A stretch of DNA of 64,000 bases from [Clostridium] aerotolerans DSM 5434 (GTDB taxonomy: Bacteria > Bacillota > Clostridia > Lachnospirales > Lachnospiraceae): positions 62,001 to 126,000 of the forward strand of contig NZ_JHWJ01000011.1 of assembly GCF_000687555.1 (NCBI RefSeq). Direction: 5' to 3'. The notes beneath the pieces were generated by a model that worked only from the letters and a program-made list of their open reading frames with translations, ran no database searches and was not told the origin of the DNA. This document shows, piece after piece, positions 51,414-58,781 of the stretch. How positions within the stretch are numbered: position 1 is the first letter of the stretch; the number at the start of each line of letters is the position of its first letter. A program made the position numbers and the translations under genes.

Positions 51414-51575
51414 TTACGGAAATGCTGGCATCAGAATGTTCTTAATCATGTCATACATCTTTCCTGCCGAACCAGCTATTCCTCCAAAACTGACCGCTGC
51501 TATTAACACAACGGTTCCAAATATAAGAGCATACTCCACCATTGCCTGCCCTGACTCAGATTTTTCTTTCCTCAT
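51414..51575 (-). CDS. Second Flp-type pilin
   Basis: A 53-residue prepilin from the ATG at 51575, which follows GAGGAG. RKEKSESGQAMVEYALIFGT is the basic leader and processing site, followed by a hydrophobic helix and the tail DMIKNILMPAFP. It shares the Gly-Gln-X-Met-Val-Glu-Tyr core with the other pilin but has a shorter mature part. The longer frame to 51602 overlaps the peptidase gene and is unlikely. Two small pilins in one Tad locus are common. Confidence 0.82.
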   Translation of the reverse strand: MRKEKSESGQAMVEYALIFGTVVLIAAVSFGGIAGSAGKMYDMIKNILMPAFP

Positions 51576-51588
51576 ATTTCTCCTCACC

Positions 51589-52260
51589 TCACAAAACAGC
51601 AATTGACAGAAATGGCCAGAAAAGCGATGCCAGAAAGCCTGCCATGATCTGCCCGCACATGGGAAAGGTGCTGTTACGGCTCAGCATGCCGCATTTCACT
51701 CCGATGATACAGTAAATGCCAATGGCTGCTGCCACTCCCATCAGGAAGTAAAAAACACCGGACCAGCCAACGATAATAGCTATGACCATTGAAAGCTTCA
51801 CATCACCCATTCCAACTCCTGTCGTTCCCTTTCCCGCATATGTAACCAGAGCGGCCACCCCGAAAACAGCTATGACCAGAAGCAATGCCCCTGCCGAGCT
51901 CCATAAGGCACTTGCGCCCCCAAAGTAAATCCTGGCAGGAAGTCCTGCCGCCAGCAAAAACCACAGCATCTCATTGGCAATGATTCGGATCAGGGCGTCT
52001 AAGCAAACACCAAAGACCGCGGTATGACAGACGATCATCACAAAAATTCTCCGCTCAGGGGGGAGCCAGTAACCTGCGGCGGCTCCCACTACCGCTGTAA
52101 AAAGCACAGAAGCCCATTTCCACCTGTCATCGGATTCTCTCCACCAGATCAAATTCCCCTTTTTTCTACTTTTATAACAGGCAAATAAATTAGCCAGATC
52201 TGGCAGAAAATAAGCAACCAGGCAGTTCAGCCCTACTAGTAGGCAGATTTCAAAAATCAC
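51589..52260 (-). CDS. tadV: Prepilin peptidase TadV/CpaA
   Basis: A 223-residue membrane aspartic peptidase, first gene of the Tad operon. The start is a GTG at 52260 after GAGGAAGG. Six or so hydrophobic helices; the two active Asp residues lie in VFGVCLDALIRIIANE and TTGVGMGDVKLSM, the latter being the family's Gly-X-Gly-Asp motif. It cuts the leaders of the Flp pilins and TadE-like pseudopilins. It begins 78 bases after the left inverted repeat of the adjacent invertible segment. Confidence 0.85.
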   Translation of the reverse strand: MIFEICLLVGLNCLVAYFLPDLANLFACYKSRKKGNLIWWRESDDRWKWASVLFTAVVGAAAGYWLPPERRIFVMIVCHTAVFGVCLDALIRIIANEMLWFLLAAGLPARIYFGGASALWSSAGALLLVIAVFGVAALVTYAGKGTTGVGMGDVKLSMVIAIIVGWSGVFYFLMGVAAAIGIYCIIGVKCGMLSRNSTFPMCGQIMAGFLASLFWPFLSIAVL

Positions 52261-52304
52261 GTTCCTTCCTCACCACCAATCCTTAAAATATCATACTCTG
52301 TCAA

Positions 52305-52322
52305 AAAAAGACCTGTCTTTTT
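52305..52322. promoter_or_regulatory. Small T-flanked palindrome in the Tad operon leader
   Basis: AAAAAGAC and GTCTTTTT flank a 2-base centre, and read on the minus strand the palindrome is followed by more T. It could act as a weak attenuator of the Tad transcript, but the stem is poor in GC. Confidence 0.3.
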
Positions 52323-52337
52323 CTGAGACACACCGAT

Positions 52338-52366
52338 TACAACGAAATACCTCTTTTGTTGTAAAA
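52338..52366. repeat. Left 29-bp inverted repeat of the Tad promoter switch
   Basis: These 29 bases match the reverse complement of 52571-52599 at 28 positions; the only difference is the eighth base (A here, G there). The repeat itself has partial dyad symmetry, TACAAC and GTTGTA arms 14 bases apart, like the arm sites of a tyrosine recombinase. Confidence 0.9.
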
Positions 52367-52418
52367 TATATAGGATTGTAACCGTAATGGTTCTCTAAAA
52401 AATAAAAAATAGAAAAAA

Positions 52419-52478
52419 ATGGGTACGACAAAAAGGCTGGCAATTTTTTAACACATCCAGCCTTTTTGTGATACCCAT
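52419..52478. terminator. Bidirectional hairpin terminator inside the invertible segment
   Basis: ACAAAAAGGCTGG at 52428-52440 is the exact complement of 52457-52469. ATGGGTA/TACCCAT (52419-52425, 52472-52478) extends the stem across a 2+2 internal loop. A- and T-runs lie on both sides, so it works in either orientation and blocks recombinase transcripts from entering the Tad genes. Confidence 0.82.
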
Positions 52479-52522
52479 AATTTTTAAAATCTTATAATTT
52501 TTATTCTTTTATAAAATTTATG

Positions 52523-52551
52523 TGGACTTTTGATTTATTATGTAGTATATT
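52523..52551 (+). promoter_or_regulatory. Sigma-A-like promoter inside the invertible segment, facing the recombinase
   Basis: TGGACT at 52523-52528, a 17-base spacer and TATATT at 52546-52551 on the plus strand. The matches are 4 of 6 and 5 of 6. On the minus strand the best candidate is TACAAT at 52374-52379 with no recognisable -35. In this orientation the transcript would run antisense into the end of the recombinase gene. Confidence 0.55.
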
Positions 52552-52570
52552 ATAAACGAAATCGACATAT

Positions 52571-52599
52571 TTTTACAACAAAAGAGGTATTCCGTTGTA
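52571..52599. repeat. Right 29-bp inverted repeat of the Tad promoter switch
   Basis: Reverse complement of 52338-52366 with one mismatch. It contains the last eight codons and the stop codon of the recombinase gene (YNGIPLLL, then TAA), so recombination within the repeat restores an intact reading frame. Confidence 0.9.
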
Positions 52600-53460
52600 T
52601 TGAGTTACCAATAAGTCTAATTGTTCTAATATTTTTACATGAACATTTCCGCTTTCTCTTGTATAAATCCGGGTAGTATTCACGTCGCTATGTCCTAATA
52701 TATCCGCTAGTCTTGATAAATCCTTTTGCAGCGAATAGAATGATCTGGCAAATAAATGCCTCAGGTTATGAGGAAATATTTTTTCCTCCGGAACGTCAGC
52801 TAATTGACCCAATGCCTTCATATCCCGCCATATATTGCTTCTATCCAAAGCCCTTCCAGTCCGGGAAATAAAAATCATTCCAGATGTTATATTATAATCC
52901 GCCGAATATTTCTTCAGCAGCTCACACAGCTTTTTTGTAAGGAATACCTTGCGGTTCCTTCCCTTGCATTCCACATCTGCCACACCGCATTGTATTGCTT
53001 CGACCGTTATATAAGGCAGTTCCGAGATACGGATTCCACTGGAACAGATCGTCTGCAGAATCATCATCAGGCGTTCGTTTTTACTTTCCTTTGCCGCCCT
53101 TACCAGCCTTTTATATTCCTCTTTCGTCAGTTCCTTTTGCTCCGGGCAAAATACACTGTTACTGATTTTATAAAACTTTGCACAAAGCTCCGGACGGCCG
53201 AGATATTTGAAAAATCCGTTTAATGCGGCCAACGCTCCGTTTACCGTAACCGGTGCCATCCTTTCCCGCATCATGCTCTTCCATAAGATTACAGATTCCT
53301 TTGATAAGCTCCTTCCATCCATATAGAGCATGAATTGTTCCAGATAATAGCGGTATCTTTTGACGGTCGCATTACTTTTTTCCTGACATTGCAGCCATCT
53401 GCAGTAGTTCTCTATAGCTTCCTCCGTAATTGTTCTTACAGGCCCTTCATTCTTTTTCAT
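52573..53460 (-). CDS. Tyrosine recombinase, probable invertase of the Tad promoter switch
   Basis: A 295-residue tyrosine recombinase from the ATG at 53460, which follows GGAGGG; the longer frame to 53496 is unlikely. The N-terminal SAM-like domain covers about 10-105. Active residues: Arg in SSGIRISELPYI, Lys in CKGRNRKVFL, PHNLRHLFARSF (His-X-X-Arg), His in LGHSDVNTT and Tyr in TRIYTRES. The small size without an arm-binding domain fits XerC/D-like invertases and not phage integrases. No excisionase, phage or conjugative gene is near. Its gene ends inside one of two 29-bp inverted repeats that flank a promoter-bearing segment in front of the Tad operon, which names its likely job. Confidence 0.9.
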   Translation of the reverse strand: MKKNEGPVRTITEEAIENYCRWLQCQEKSNATVKRYRYYLEQFMLYMDGRSLSKESVILWKSMMRERMAPVTVNGALAALNGFFKYLGRPELCAKFYKISNSVFCPEQKELTKEEYKRLVRAAKESKNERLMMILQTICSSGIRISELPYITVEAIQCGVADVECKGRNRKVFLTKKLCELLKKYSADYNITSGMIFISRTGRALDRSNIWRDMKALGQLADVPEEKIFPHNLRHLFARSFYSLQKDLSRLADILGHSDVNTTRIYTRESGNVHVKILEQLDLLVTQYNGIPLLL

Positions 53461-53632
53461 ATTTCCCTCCATATTTCTATTCAGGCATAATGCCATGTAA
53501 TGAAATTGCTGACATTATACCAGTATTCGAGAAATATGTCATTTTAATACAGAAAAAAGACTTTTTTGGTACAATTACGATCTCTCTAATGCAAATCGTT
53601 TAAATTCAAGAAACTACTTTGGAAGGATACTT

Positions 53633-54697
53633 TTATGTTTCAACTGGCTTAATTAATTTCACTCCAAGACCATTTAAGACATACGGCAGATATTTCATAT
53701 CCTTTTCCCTTATCTGACCAATCAGGTTCAGTCTTGGATCCAGGGGAAGCTCCACCCTTGCGATTTCAAGCTCTCCCATATATCTTAAATAATCCTTATT
53801 GGAGATGCAGATGCTTCCTGCTTTTCTGACTCTATTTTCTTGGTCCTTATCCGGAAGAATCTCCTGCCCATACTGCCTCGATTCCTGAGACCGGAATAAA
53901 TAGCTGCTGGAATCCGGTCTGTCATGATGTATGGTGCTTTTCACAAATTCATAAGGGGGAAGAAGGTCAGCCTCCAGTTCTACATACCCATTGTTTAAGT
54001 TCTTGAGGCCTTCCCACTCACTACCCTTAATATCCACATCACCGATAAGCACCACATCGCAGCACCCGTCAAAAAACAGCTCCAGCATATTTAAAACAAC
54101 GTCATCCTTACGCCTTCTGTGTTCCTCTACCGTAGGAAGCCCTTCCATCAGCGGTCCCCGAAGCTCTAAGTTTCCCGGCACGAATGCCATGGTCATAAAT
54201 CCCAGATACTTTAACCTCAGATTGATTTCCTTCACCCGTTCCAGGGACAGTCCGGTAAATTCCTTGGGATAGAAATTATGGCAAGCAGCAAACTTCGTAA
54301 AATCAGCCCCGTACTGCTTCCATTCAGCCAGTTCTTCCTCTGTAATGGTAGAGGCGTTAAATACGACATGGAACCGTTTGGAAATATCCACCACATCTCT
54401 GGCTGAAAAGCCATAGTCCAGCCTTACATGAGTAATTCCAAGGTCTCCTAGCTCATCAAGGCTATTTACTCCAAGCTTTTTGTAGGTTTCAGGGCCAACG
54501 TCTACAATTACGTTGCAATGATGCTCCTTGCAAAGAGTTAAAAGATTTATAATATCCTGGCGGTAGTTGACCCCAGTTTCCTCGGGAATGTGGAGGGAGG
54601 TAAAAACATACTGTACTCCATGTTCTCCCGCCTTTTTTATCATCCCTCTGTTTTTCTCCATACCGCTTGAGAAATAAAGTGAGATTCCAGTTTTCAT
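53633..54697 (-). CDS. mupG: 6-phospho-N-acetylmuramidase MupG (DUF871)
   Basis: A 354-residue protein of the DUF871/MupG family, a TIM barrel followed by a cyclophilin-like C-terminal domain. Landmarks are GISLYFSSGMEKNRGMIKKA, YVFTSLHIPEE, THVRLDYGFS, FNASTITEEEL and ACHNFYPKEFTGLS. In Staphylococcus the enzyme cleaves MurNAc-6P-GlcNAc brought in by a PTS. Its gene lies 3 bases after the PTS gene and in an operon with murQ and an RpiR regulator, exactly the known context, so the function is well supported. Confidence 0.9.
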   Translation of the reverse strand: MKTGISLYFSSGMEKNRGMIKKAGEHGVQYVFTSLHIPEETGVNYRQDIINLLTLCKEHHCNVIVDVGPETYKKLGVNSLDELGDLGITHVRLDYGFSARDVVDISKRFHVVFNASTITEEELAEWKQYGADFTKFAACHNFYPKEFTGLSLERVKEINLRLKYLGFMTMAFVPGNLELRGPLMEGLPTVEEHRRRKDDVVLNMLELFFDGCCDVVLIGDVDIKGSEWEGLKNLNNGYVELEADLLPPYEFVKSTIHHDRPDSSSYLFRSQESRQYGQEILPDKDQENRVRKAGSICISNKDYLRYMGELEIARVELPLDPRLNLIGQIREKDMKYLPYVLNGLGVKLIKPVET

Positions 54698-54700
54698 CGT

Positions 54701-56134
54701 TTATTCTCCGTATACTTCGTTAATTCTGTCTTCATCTACGCCAAAGAAATAAGTAACAAGGAATCCGCCTGCATAAGCGGTCAGCATGGAAAGGATAAAT
54801 CCAAGCTGCTGTCCCGGCTGGACAATTAAGAGTCCGAACAGACCGGAGACGCCCTGAGAAACCGTACCAAGATGAAGAAGGGCTGCCAGTGCTCCGCCAA
54901 AACCGCTGCCGATACAGGCAGTAAGGAAGGACCGTCCAAGAGGCAGTGTTACCGCATACATCAGAGGTTCTCCGATTCCAAGAATACCTACAGGAATGGA
55001 ATCCTTAATATAGCGTTTTAACTTCTTATTCTTTGTTTTTAAGTATAAGGCAAGACCTGCGCCTACCTGGCCTCCACCTGCCATCATAAGGATAGGAAGC
55101 AGATAGTTGATACCTGCCGTCGCTCCGGCAGGATCATTTAACATGGAGTGAATGGGGGTAAGTGCCTGATGGAGTCCAACGGCTACTAAGGGTAAAAATC
55201 CTGCGGATAAAATATAACCGCCTACTACGCCCATCTTTTCATATGCAAAGCTTAAAACTGCAAAGATTACTTTTGTAAGACCTGCTCCAATTGGCTGAAT
55301 CACCAAAAGGGCTACTATGCCACCGATGATCAGCACCAAAAGGGGACTGATGAAGGTATCAATCAGATCCGGCATAATCTTACGTATCCGCTTTTCCAGG
55401 ACTGCAAAGAACATACCTGCGATGAGAGCTGCCAAAAGGCCGCCGGAAGCCGGGTTAAATACAGTGTTTGTGATAGGCAGGATAATCTGAGCGTCCTTTA
55501 CCGTTGCCAGTAAAGGCATAGCAGGATTGACAATGGACATAGCTCCTGCTATGGCGCCCAGGGCGCCGGAACCGCCAAATTCTCTTGCCGCATTATAACC
55601 TACCAAAATAGGCAGATAGGCAAACAGTGCCCAGCCCATGGTACGGATGCAGGCATACCACCAGACTCCGGAAAGAGATCCGCCTGTGGATACGTTGATT
55701 ACATTGCAGATTCCATTAATAAGACCTGCTGCGATGATTCCCGGTAACAGTGCCACGAAAATATTGGCGATCTTCTTTAAGAAACGCTGAACCGGTTTAT
55801 CGTACTTTGCTTTTTGCAGTGCTTTATTCTCTTTTGCAACATCATCAATGCTCTGTACCTCTCCCCCGTCTTGTGCCTGACCCTTTGGAAGCCCTGTCAG
55901 CTGATAGAATTCATCCAAAACCTTGTTTACCTTACCAGGTCCAAATACGATCTGAAGCGTGTCGCTCTCTACCACCCCAAGGACACCTTCCACCTGTTTA
56001 ATCCTTTCAATCTCAACCTTTGAGGTGTCCTTTAACCCAATGCGAAGCCTTGTCATACAGGCGGCGTTGGATGTAATATTGGACGTTCCTCCTAAAAGCT
56101 CTATGAGCGCTTCACTGATTTTTTTGTAATCCAT
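54701..56134 (-). CDS. murP: PTS IIBC component, MurNAc/MurNAc-GlcNAc type
   Basis: A 477-residue PTS transporter of the glucose/sucrose superfamily. The IIB domain (1-85) shows the phosphoryl Cys in SNAACMTRLRIGLKD and GVLGVVESDTLQIVFG. The IIC domain follows with about ten helices, including GIGEPLMYAVTLPLGR. No IIA domain is fused, so IIA comes from elsewhere (often the glucose enzyme). Flanked by mupG and murQ, its substrate is most likely MurNAc-GlcNAc or MurNAc from peptidoglycan turnover. Confidence 0.88.
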   Translation of the reverse strand: MDYKKISEALIELLGGTSNITSNAACMTRLRIGLKDTSKVEIERIKQVEGVLGVVESDTLQIVFGPGKVNKVLDEFYQLTGLPKGQAQDGGEVQSIDDVAKENKALQKAKYDKPVQRFLKKIANIFVALLPGIIAAGLINGICNVINVSTGGSLSGVWWYACIRTMGWALFAYLPILVGYNAAREFGGSGALGAIAGAMSIVNPAMPLLATVKDAQIILPITNTVFNPASGGLLAALIAGMFFAVLEKRIRKIMPDLIDTFISPLLVLIIGGIVALLVIQPIGAGLTKVIFAVLSFAYEKMGVVGGYILSAGFLPLVAVGLHQALTPIHSMLNDPAGATAGINYLLPILMMAGGGQVGAGLALYLKTKNKKLKRYIKDSIPVGILGIGEPLMYAVTLPLGRSFLTACIGSGFGGALAALLHLGTVSQGVSGLFGLLIVQPGQQLGFILSMLTAYAGGFLVTYFFGVDEDRINEVYGE

Positions 56135-56172
56135 AATTCACCCTCCTCTAGATTTTTGCTCTGCTCTTCTAT

Positions 56173-57066
56173 CTATTTTAAAGCCTTTCGGATATTCCCT
56201 CCGGCTATTTCCATCCTTTCTCTGGCAGTGGCAGCATTACACCCGGAAAGAATCATAAAAATGGCTGTCTTAACATGGCCGTCCGCCTTCTCCAGTTCCT
56301 CTTTTGCCCGCTCACGGCTGCAGTCAGTGGCTGTCATAACAATGTTCTGGGATCTTACCACCAGCTTTTCATTGCTCTGCTTTACATCGACCATAAGGTT
56401 TTCATACACCTTTCCGACTCCAATCATGCTGCCTGTTGAAATCATGTTAAGTATCATTTTCTGGGCAGTCCCTGCTTTCAGTCTCGTAGAGCCGGTAAGT
56501 ACCTCAGGACCCGTAACCGGTTCAATGGCAAGCTTCGCTTCCCTGCCAATATCAGAACCACGGTTACAGGCAATGGCTACCGTCTTGCAGCCGATAGAAC
56601 CGGCATACTTAAGACCGTAAATCACATAAGGGGTCCTGCCGGAAGCTGCCAGACCTATAACAATGTCATTTTCTTGTAAACCGATTTCCTTTAGCTCCTC
56701 TTCACAAAGAGTCTTACTGTCCTCCGCTCCTTCCACTGCCTCTACAAATGCCTTTTCCCCGCCTGCAATGAGGCCCACCACAAGATCCTTGGAAACCCCG
56801 AAGGTGGGAGGACACTCCACGGCATCTAAAACGCCTAAGCGGCCTGAAGTACCGGCTCCAATGTATATGATTCTGCCTCCTGACTTCAGACTTTCCGTGG
56901 CCCACTCTATGGCTATGGCAACGGAAGGTATGACCTCCTTGATGGCCGACACCACAGTTCCATCCTCCTGGTTCATGATGCTTGCAATCTCCAGTGGAGT
57001 CATCTGATCCAGGTTCATGGTTTCCGGGTTTCGAAGCTCTGTAGTTAATTTTGATAAATCTATCAT
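56173..57066 (-). CDS. murQ: N-acetylmuramic acid 6-phosphate etherase
   Basis: A 297-residue SIS-domain lyase. The family signature is visible: GAGTSGRLGVLDAVECPPTF near residue 69, GLIAGGEKAFVEAVEGAED with the catalytic Glu, and GLAASGRTPYVIYGL. It removes the lactyl ether of MurNAc 6-phosphate to give GlcNAc 6-phosphate and lactate, completing MurNAc recovery. It lies 38 bases before the PTS gene, in the same transcription direction, and 2 bases after the regulator gene. Confidence 0.95.
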   Translation of the reverse strand: MIDLSKLTTELRNPETMNLDQMTPLEIASIMNQEDGTVVSAIKEVIPSVAIAIEWATESLKSGGRIIYIGAGTSGRLGVLDAVECPPTFGVSKDLVVGLIAGGEKAFVEAVEGAEDSKTLCEEELKEIGLQENDIVIGLAASGRTPYVIYGLKYAGSIGCKTVAIACNRGSDIGREAKLAIEPVTGPEVLTGSTRLKAGTAQKMILNMISTGSMIGVGKVYENLMVDVKQSNEKLVVRSQNIVMTATDCSRERAKEELEKADGHVKTAIFMILSGCNAATARERMEIAGGNIRKALK

Positions 57067-57068
57067 GG

Positions 57069-57959
57069 TTACGTTCCTCCGTCCTTTTGTATATGAGTTC
57101 TTCCAAACTGTCTCATACAGAATTCGTAATTTCGGTTGACATAAGCGGTGAAAAGAACATCGACCACATTTAACTGGGAGATTCTCGATGACATGGCCCC
57201 GCTTCTGTGAATCAGCTCTGTTGCGGCTATGGGAAGCACAAAATCAGCTTCCGCTGCCAGCTTTGATTCCACGGCTCTGGTAATGGCAATTACCTTTGCT
57301 CCACTGGCTTTCGCTTCCTTGGCACAGGTCAGCATCTCTTCCGTCAGTCCCGAATAACTGATGACAATGGCAAGATCGTTCTTCTTTAGGTTCTTTGCTG
57401 TTAAGAACTGGGCATGCCAGTCATCGCATACATTGCAGATGACATCAGCCCGGAGAAGCTTTAAGTACAAGTCTTTTGCTACTAAAAGTGAAGTGCCAAG
57501 TCCGAATAAGCAAACGCTTCTGCTGGATTCCAGAAGCTTCACGCATTCGGTGATAATCTTTGGCTCCAAAAGCTTTCTGGTGGTCTCCAGGGATTCGATG
57601 TTTTTCTTCGTGACCTTATAGATAATGCTCTCCACCGAGTCCTCTGGTGTAATGGTCTGAAATGCAATATCCCTGCTCTCCCGAAACAATGCCACCTCAT
57701 AGGCCAGGGTGCTTTGAAAATCCTTATACCCGTTGCAGCCAAGCTTTTTACAAAGCCTGACAATAGTAGCCGGGGAGGTGTAGGTCTCCTTTGCGATCTC
57801 CTTAATGCTCTTTCTCAGCACAGATTCCGGATTTCTCTGAAGCCGGATCATCAACTCCTTTTCTGCTTCTCCCGCATATTGGAGATAGTCTTCGATTCTT
57901 ACAAGCAGTCCTTTCATAAGCCTCATCCTCTCTGCAAAGCCAGAAGAAATATGGTTCAT
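57069..57959 (-). CDS. RpiR family regulator of MurNAc recycling
   Basis: A 296-residue regulator with an N-terminal HTH_6 domain (VLRKSIKEIAKETYTSPATI, VRLCKKLGCNGYKDFQ) and a C-terminal SIS domain for sugar phosphates (VCLFGLGTSLLVAKDLYLKL; LAIVISYSGLTEEMLTCAKE). In Gram-positives MurR-like RpiR proteins respond to MurNAc 6-phosphate. It is the first gene of the mur operon and precedes murQ by 2 bases. Confidence 0.9.
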   Translation of the reverse strand: MNHISSGFAERMRLMKGLLVRIEDYLQYAGEAEKELMIRLQRNPESVLRKSIKEIAKETYTSPATIVRLCKKLGCNGYKDFQSTLAYEVALFRESRDIAFQTITPEDSVESIIYKVTKKNIESLETTRKLLEPKIITECVKLLESSRSVCLFGLGTSLLVAKDLYLKLLRADVICNVCDDWHAQFLTAKNLKKNDLAIVISYSGLTEEMLTCAKEAKASGAKVIAITRAVESKLAAEADFVLPIAATELIHRSGAMSSRISQLNVVDVLFTAYVNRNYEFCMRQFGRTHIQKDGGT

Positions 57960-58095
57960 ATCTCACAATTTATGTTAATTTCATTCTAGCCTTTTTGTAT
58001 TAAAGTTTCAATATTTGTCCAAACCTATGAAACTTATTTTCATTATATGATACTTTTTCGTAAGAAAAAAGGGGGTGATTTTCTTACTGAAAAGC

Positions 58096-58145
58096 AGAAA
58101 AAAGCTTTCTCCTTTTCCGCTGATGCGGAATCAGAAAAAGCTTTC
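58096..58145 (-). terminator. Terminator after the PfpI-like gene
   Basis: TTCCGC/GCGGAA with a TGAT loop forms the inner stem and AAAGCTTT arms flank it; on the minus strand it ends in six T. It closes the PfpI-WYL-GNAT unit. Confidence 0.7.
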
Positions 58146-58154
58146 ATATTTGGT

Positions 58155-58781
58155 CTATTTTTGATTTTGAGATGCTTCCATTAATTCCATGAAATATTCC
58201 AGTTTTCCGGTTGAAAAATAGCCGTACCAGGCATCGATTACTTCCTTGGAATAGATGTTTAAGCTCTCCAGAATATATCTTGCCCAGAGCAGACCTCCTG
58301 CGGAGCTGGCGGTAATGACGTTTCCGTCTCTGGCTGCCATTTCGTTGACATAAAAGTTGCTGCCCGCGTATTTCGGTGAAAGTCCGGTTAAGAACTCTAA
58401 GGAATTGCTGGTATGGGTCCGATTGTTTAAAACGCCTATGTCTGCCAGCGCAAGGGTGGCTCCGCAGATGGCAGCAACCGGTATCTCCCGGTCAATACAA
58501 AGGAGTGCCAGGTCAAGAACCGGCTTATGCACCTCTTCCTTCCAGGTCTCGGCTCCAGGAAGTAATAAAGCTCCAACAGAGTCCAAACTAACTTCCTCTA
58601 TGGAGCAGTCAGGCACCATGGTCATCCCTCCAAGAGTCCTTATAGGTTCCTTTGTGAGTCCCACTGTTTTTACCTGGTACTTAACCTCACCTACCATGGC
58701 CTGAGCCGTCAGCCCCTGTAGAATATAGCCTGTTTCCCAGTCCGCCATGGTATTTAATAGATATATATATACGTGTTTCAT
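58155..58781 (-). CDS. DJ-1/PfpI family protein
   Basis: A 208-residue protein of the class I glutamine amidotransferase-like DJ-1/PfpI superfamily. The nucleophile elbow is VAAICGATLALADIGVL with Cys at about 104, preceded by ALLLPGAETW. The following THTSN and YVNEMAARDGNVITASSAGG match the YdeA/PfpI pattern. Members act as deglycases, chaperones or peptidases; which one is not visible. Its start overlaps the WYL regulator's end by four bases, so the two are cotranslated. Confidence 0.86.
   Translation of the reverse strand: MKHVYIYLLNTMADWETGYILQGLTAQAMVGEVKYQVKTVGLTKEPIRTLGGMTMVPDCSIEEVSLDSVGALLLPGAETWKEEVHKPVLDLALLCIDREIPVAAICGATLALADIGVLNNRTHTSNSLEFLTGLSPKYAGSNFYVNEMAARDGNVITASSAGGLLWARYILESLNIYSKEVIDAWYGYFSTGKLEYFMELMEASQNQK

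Larger units (their letters stand above)
52367..52570. other. 204-bp invertible promoter segment between recombinase and Tad operon
   Basis: The AT-rich segment lies exactly between two near-identical inverted repeats, next to a tyrosine recombinase gene and upstream of the 14-gene Tad operon. It contains a strong hairpin terminator (52419-52478) and one good sigma-A-like promoter (52523-52551) and no gene. In this orientation the promoter faces right, away from the Tad genes. Inversion would place it about 120 bases before tadV, facing it, with the terminator behind. The segment is therefore read as a phase-variation switch, caught in the likely OFF state. Which state is ON is an inference. 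Confidence 0.75.

Noticed and set aside
52261-52337. c-di-GMP or other riboswitch in the Tad leader
   Set aside because: The leader is only about 80 bases and shows none of the conserved riboswitch cores that I could recognise.
52573-53460. The second recombinase as a mobile-element integrase
   Set aside because: Same reasons, and its gene ends within the inverted repeats of a promoter-bearing segment, which points to an invertase.
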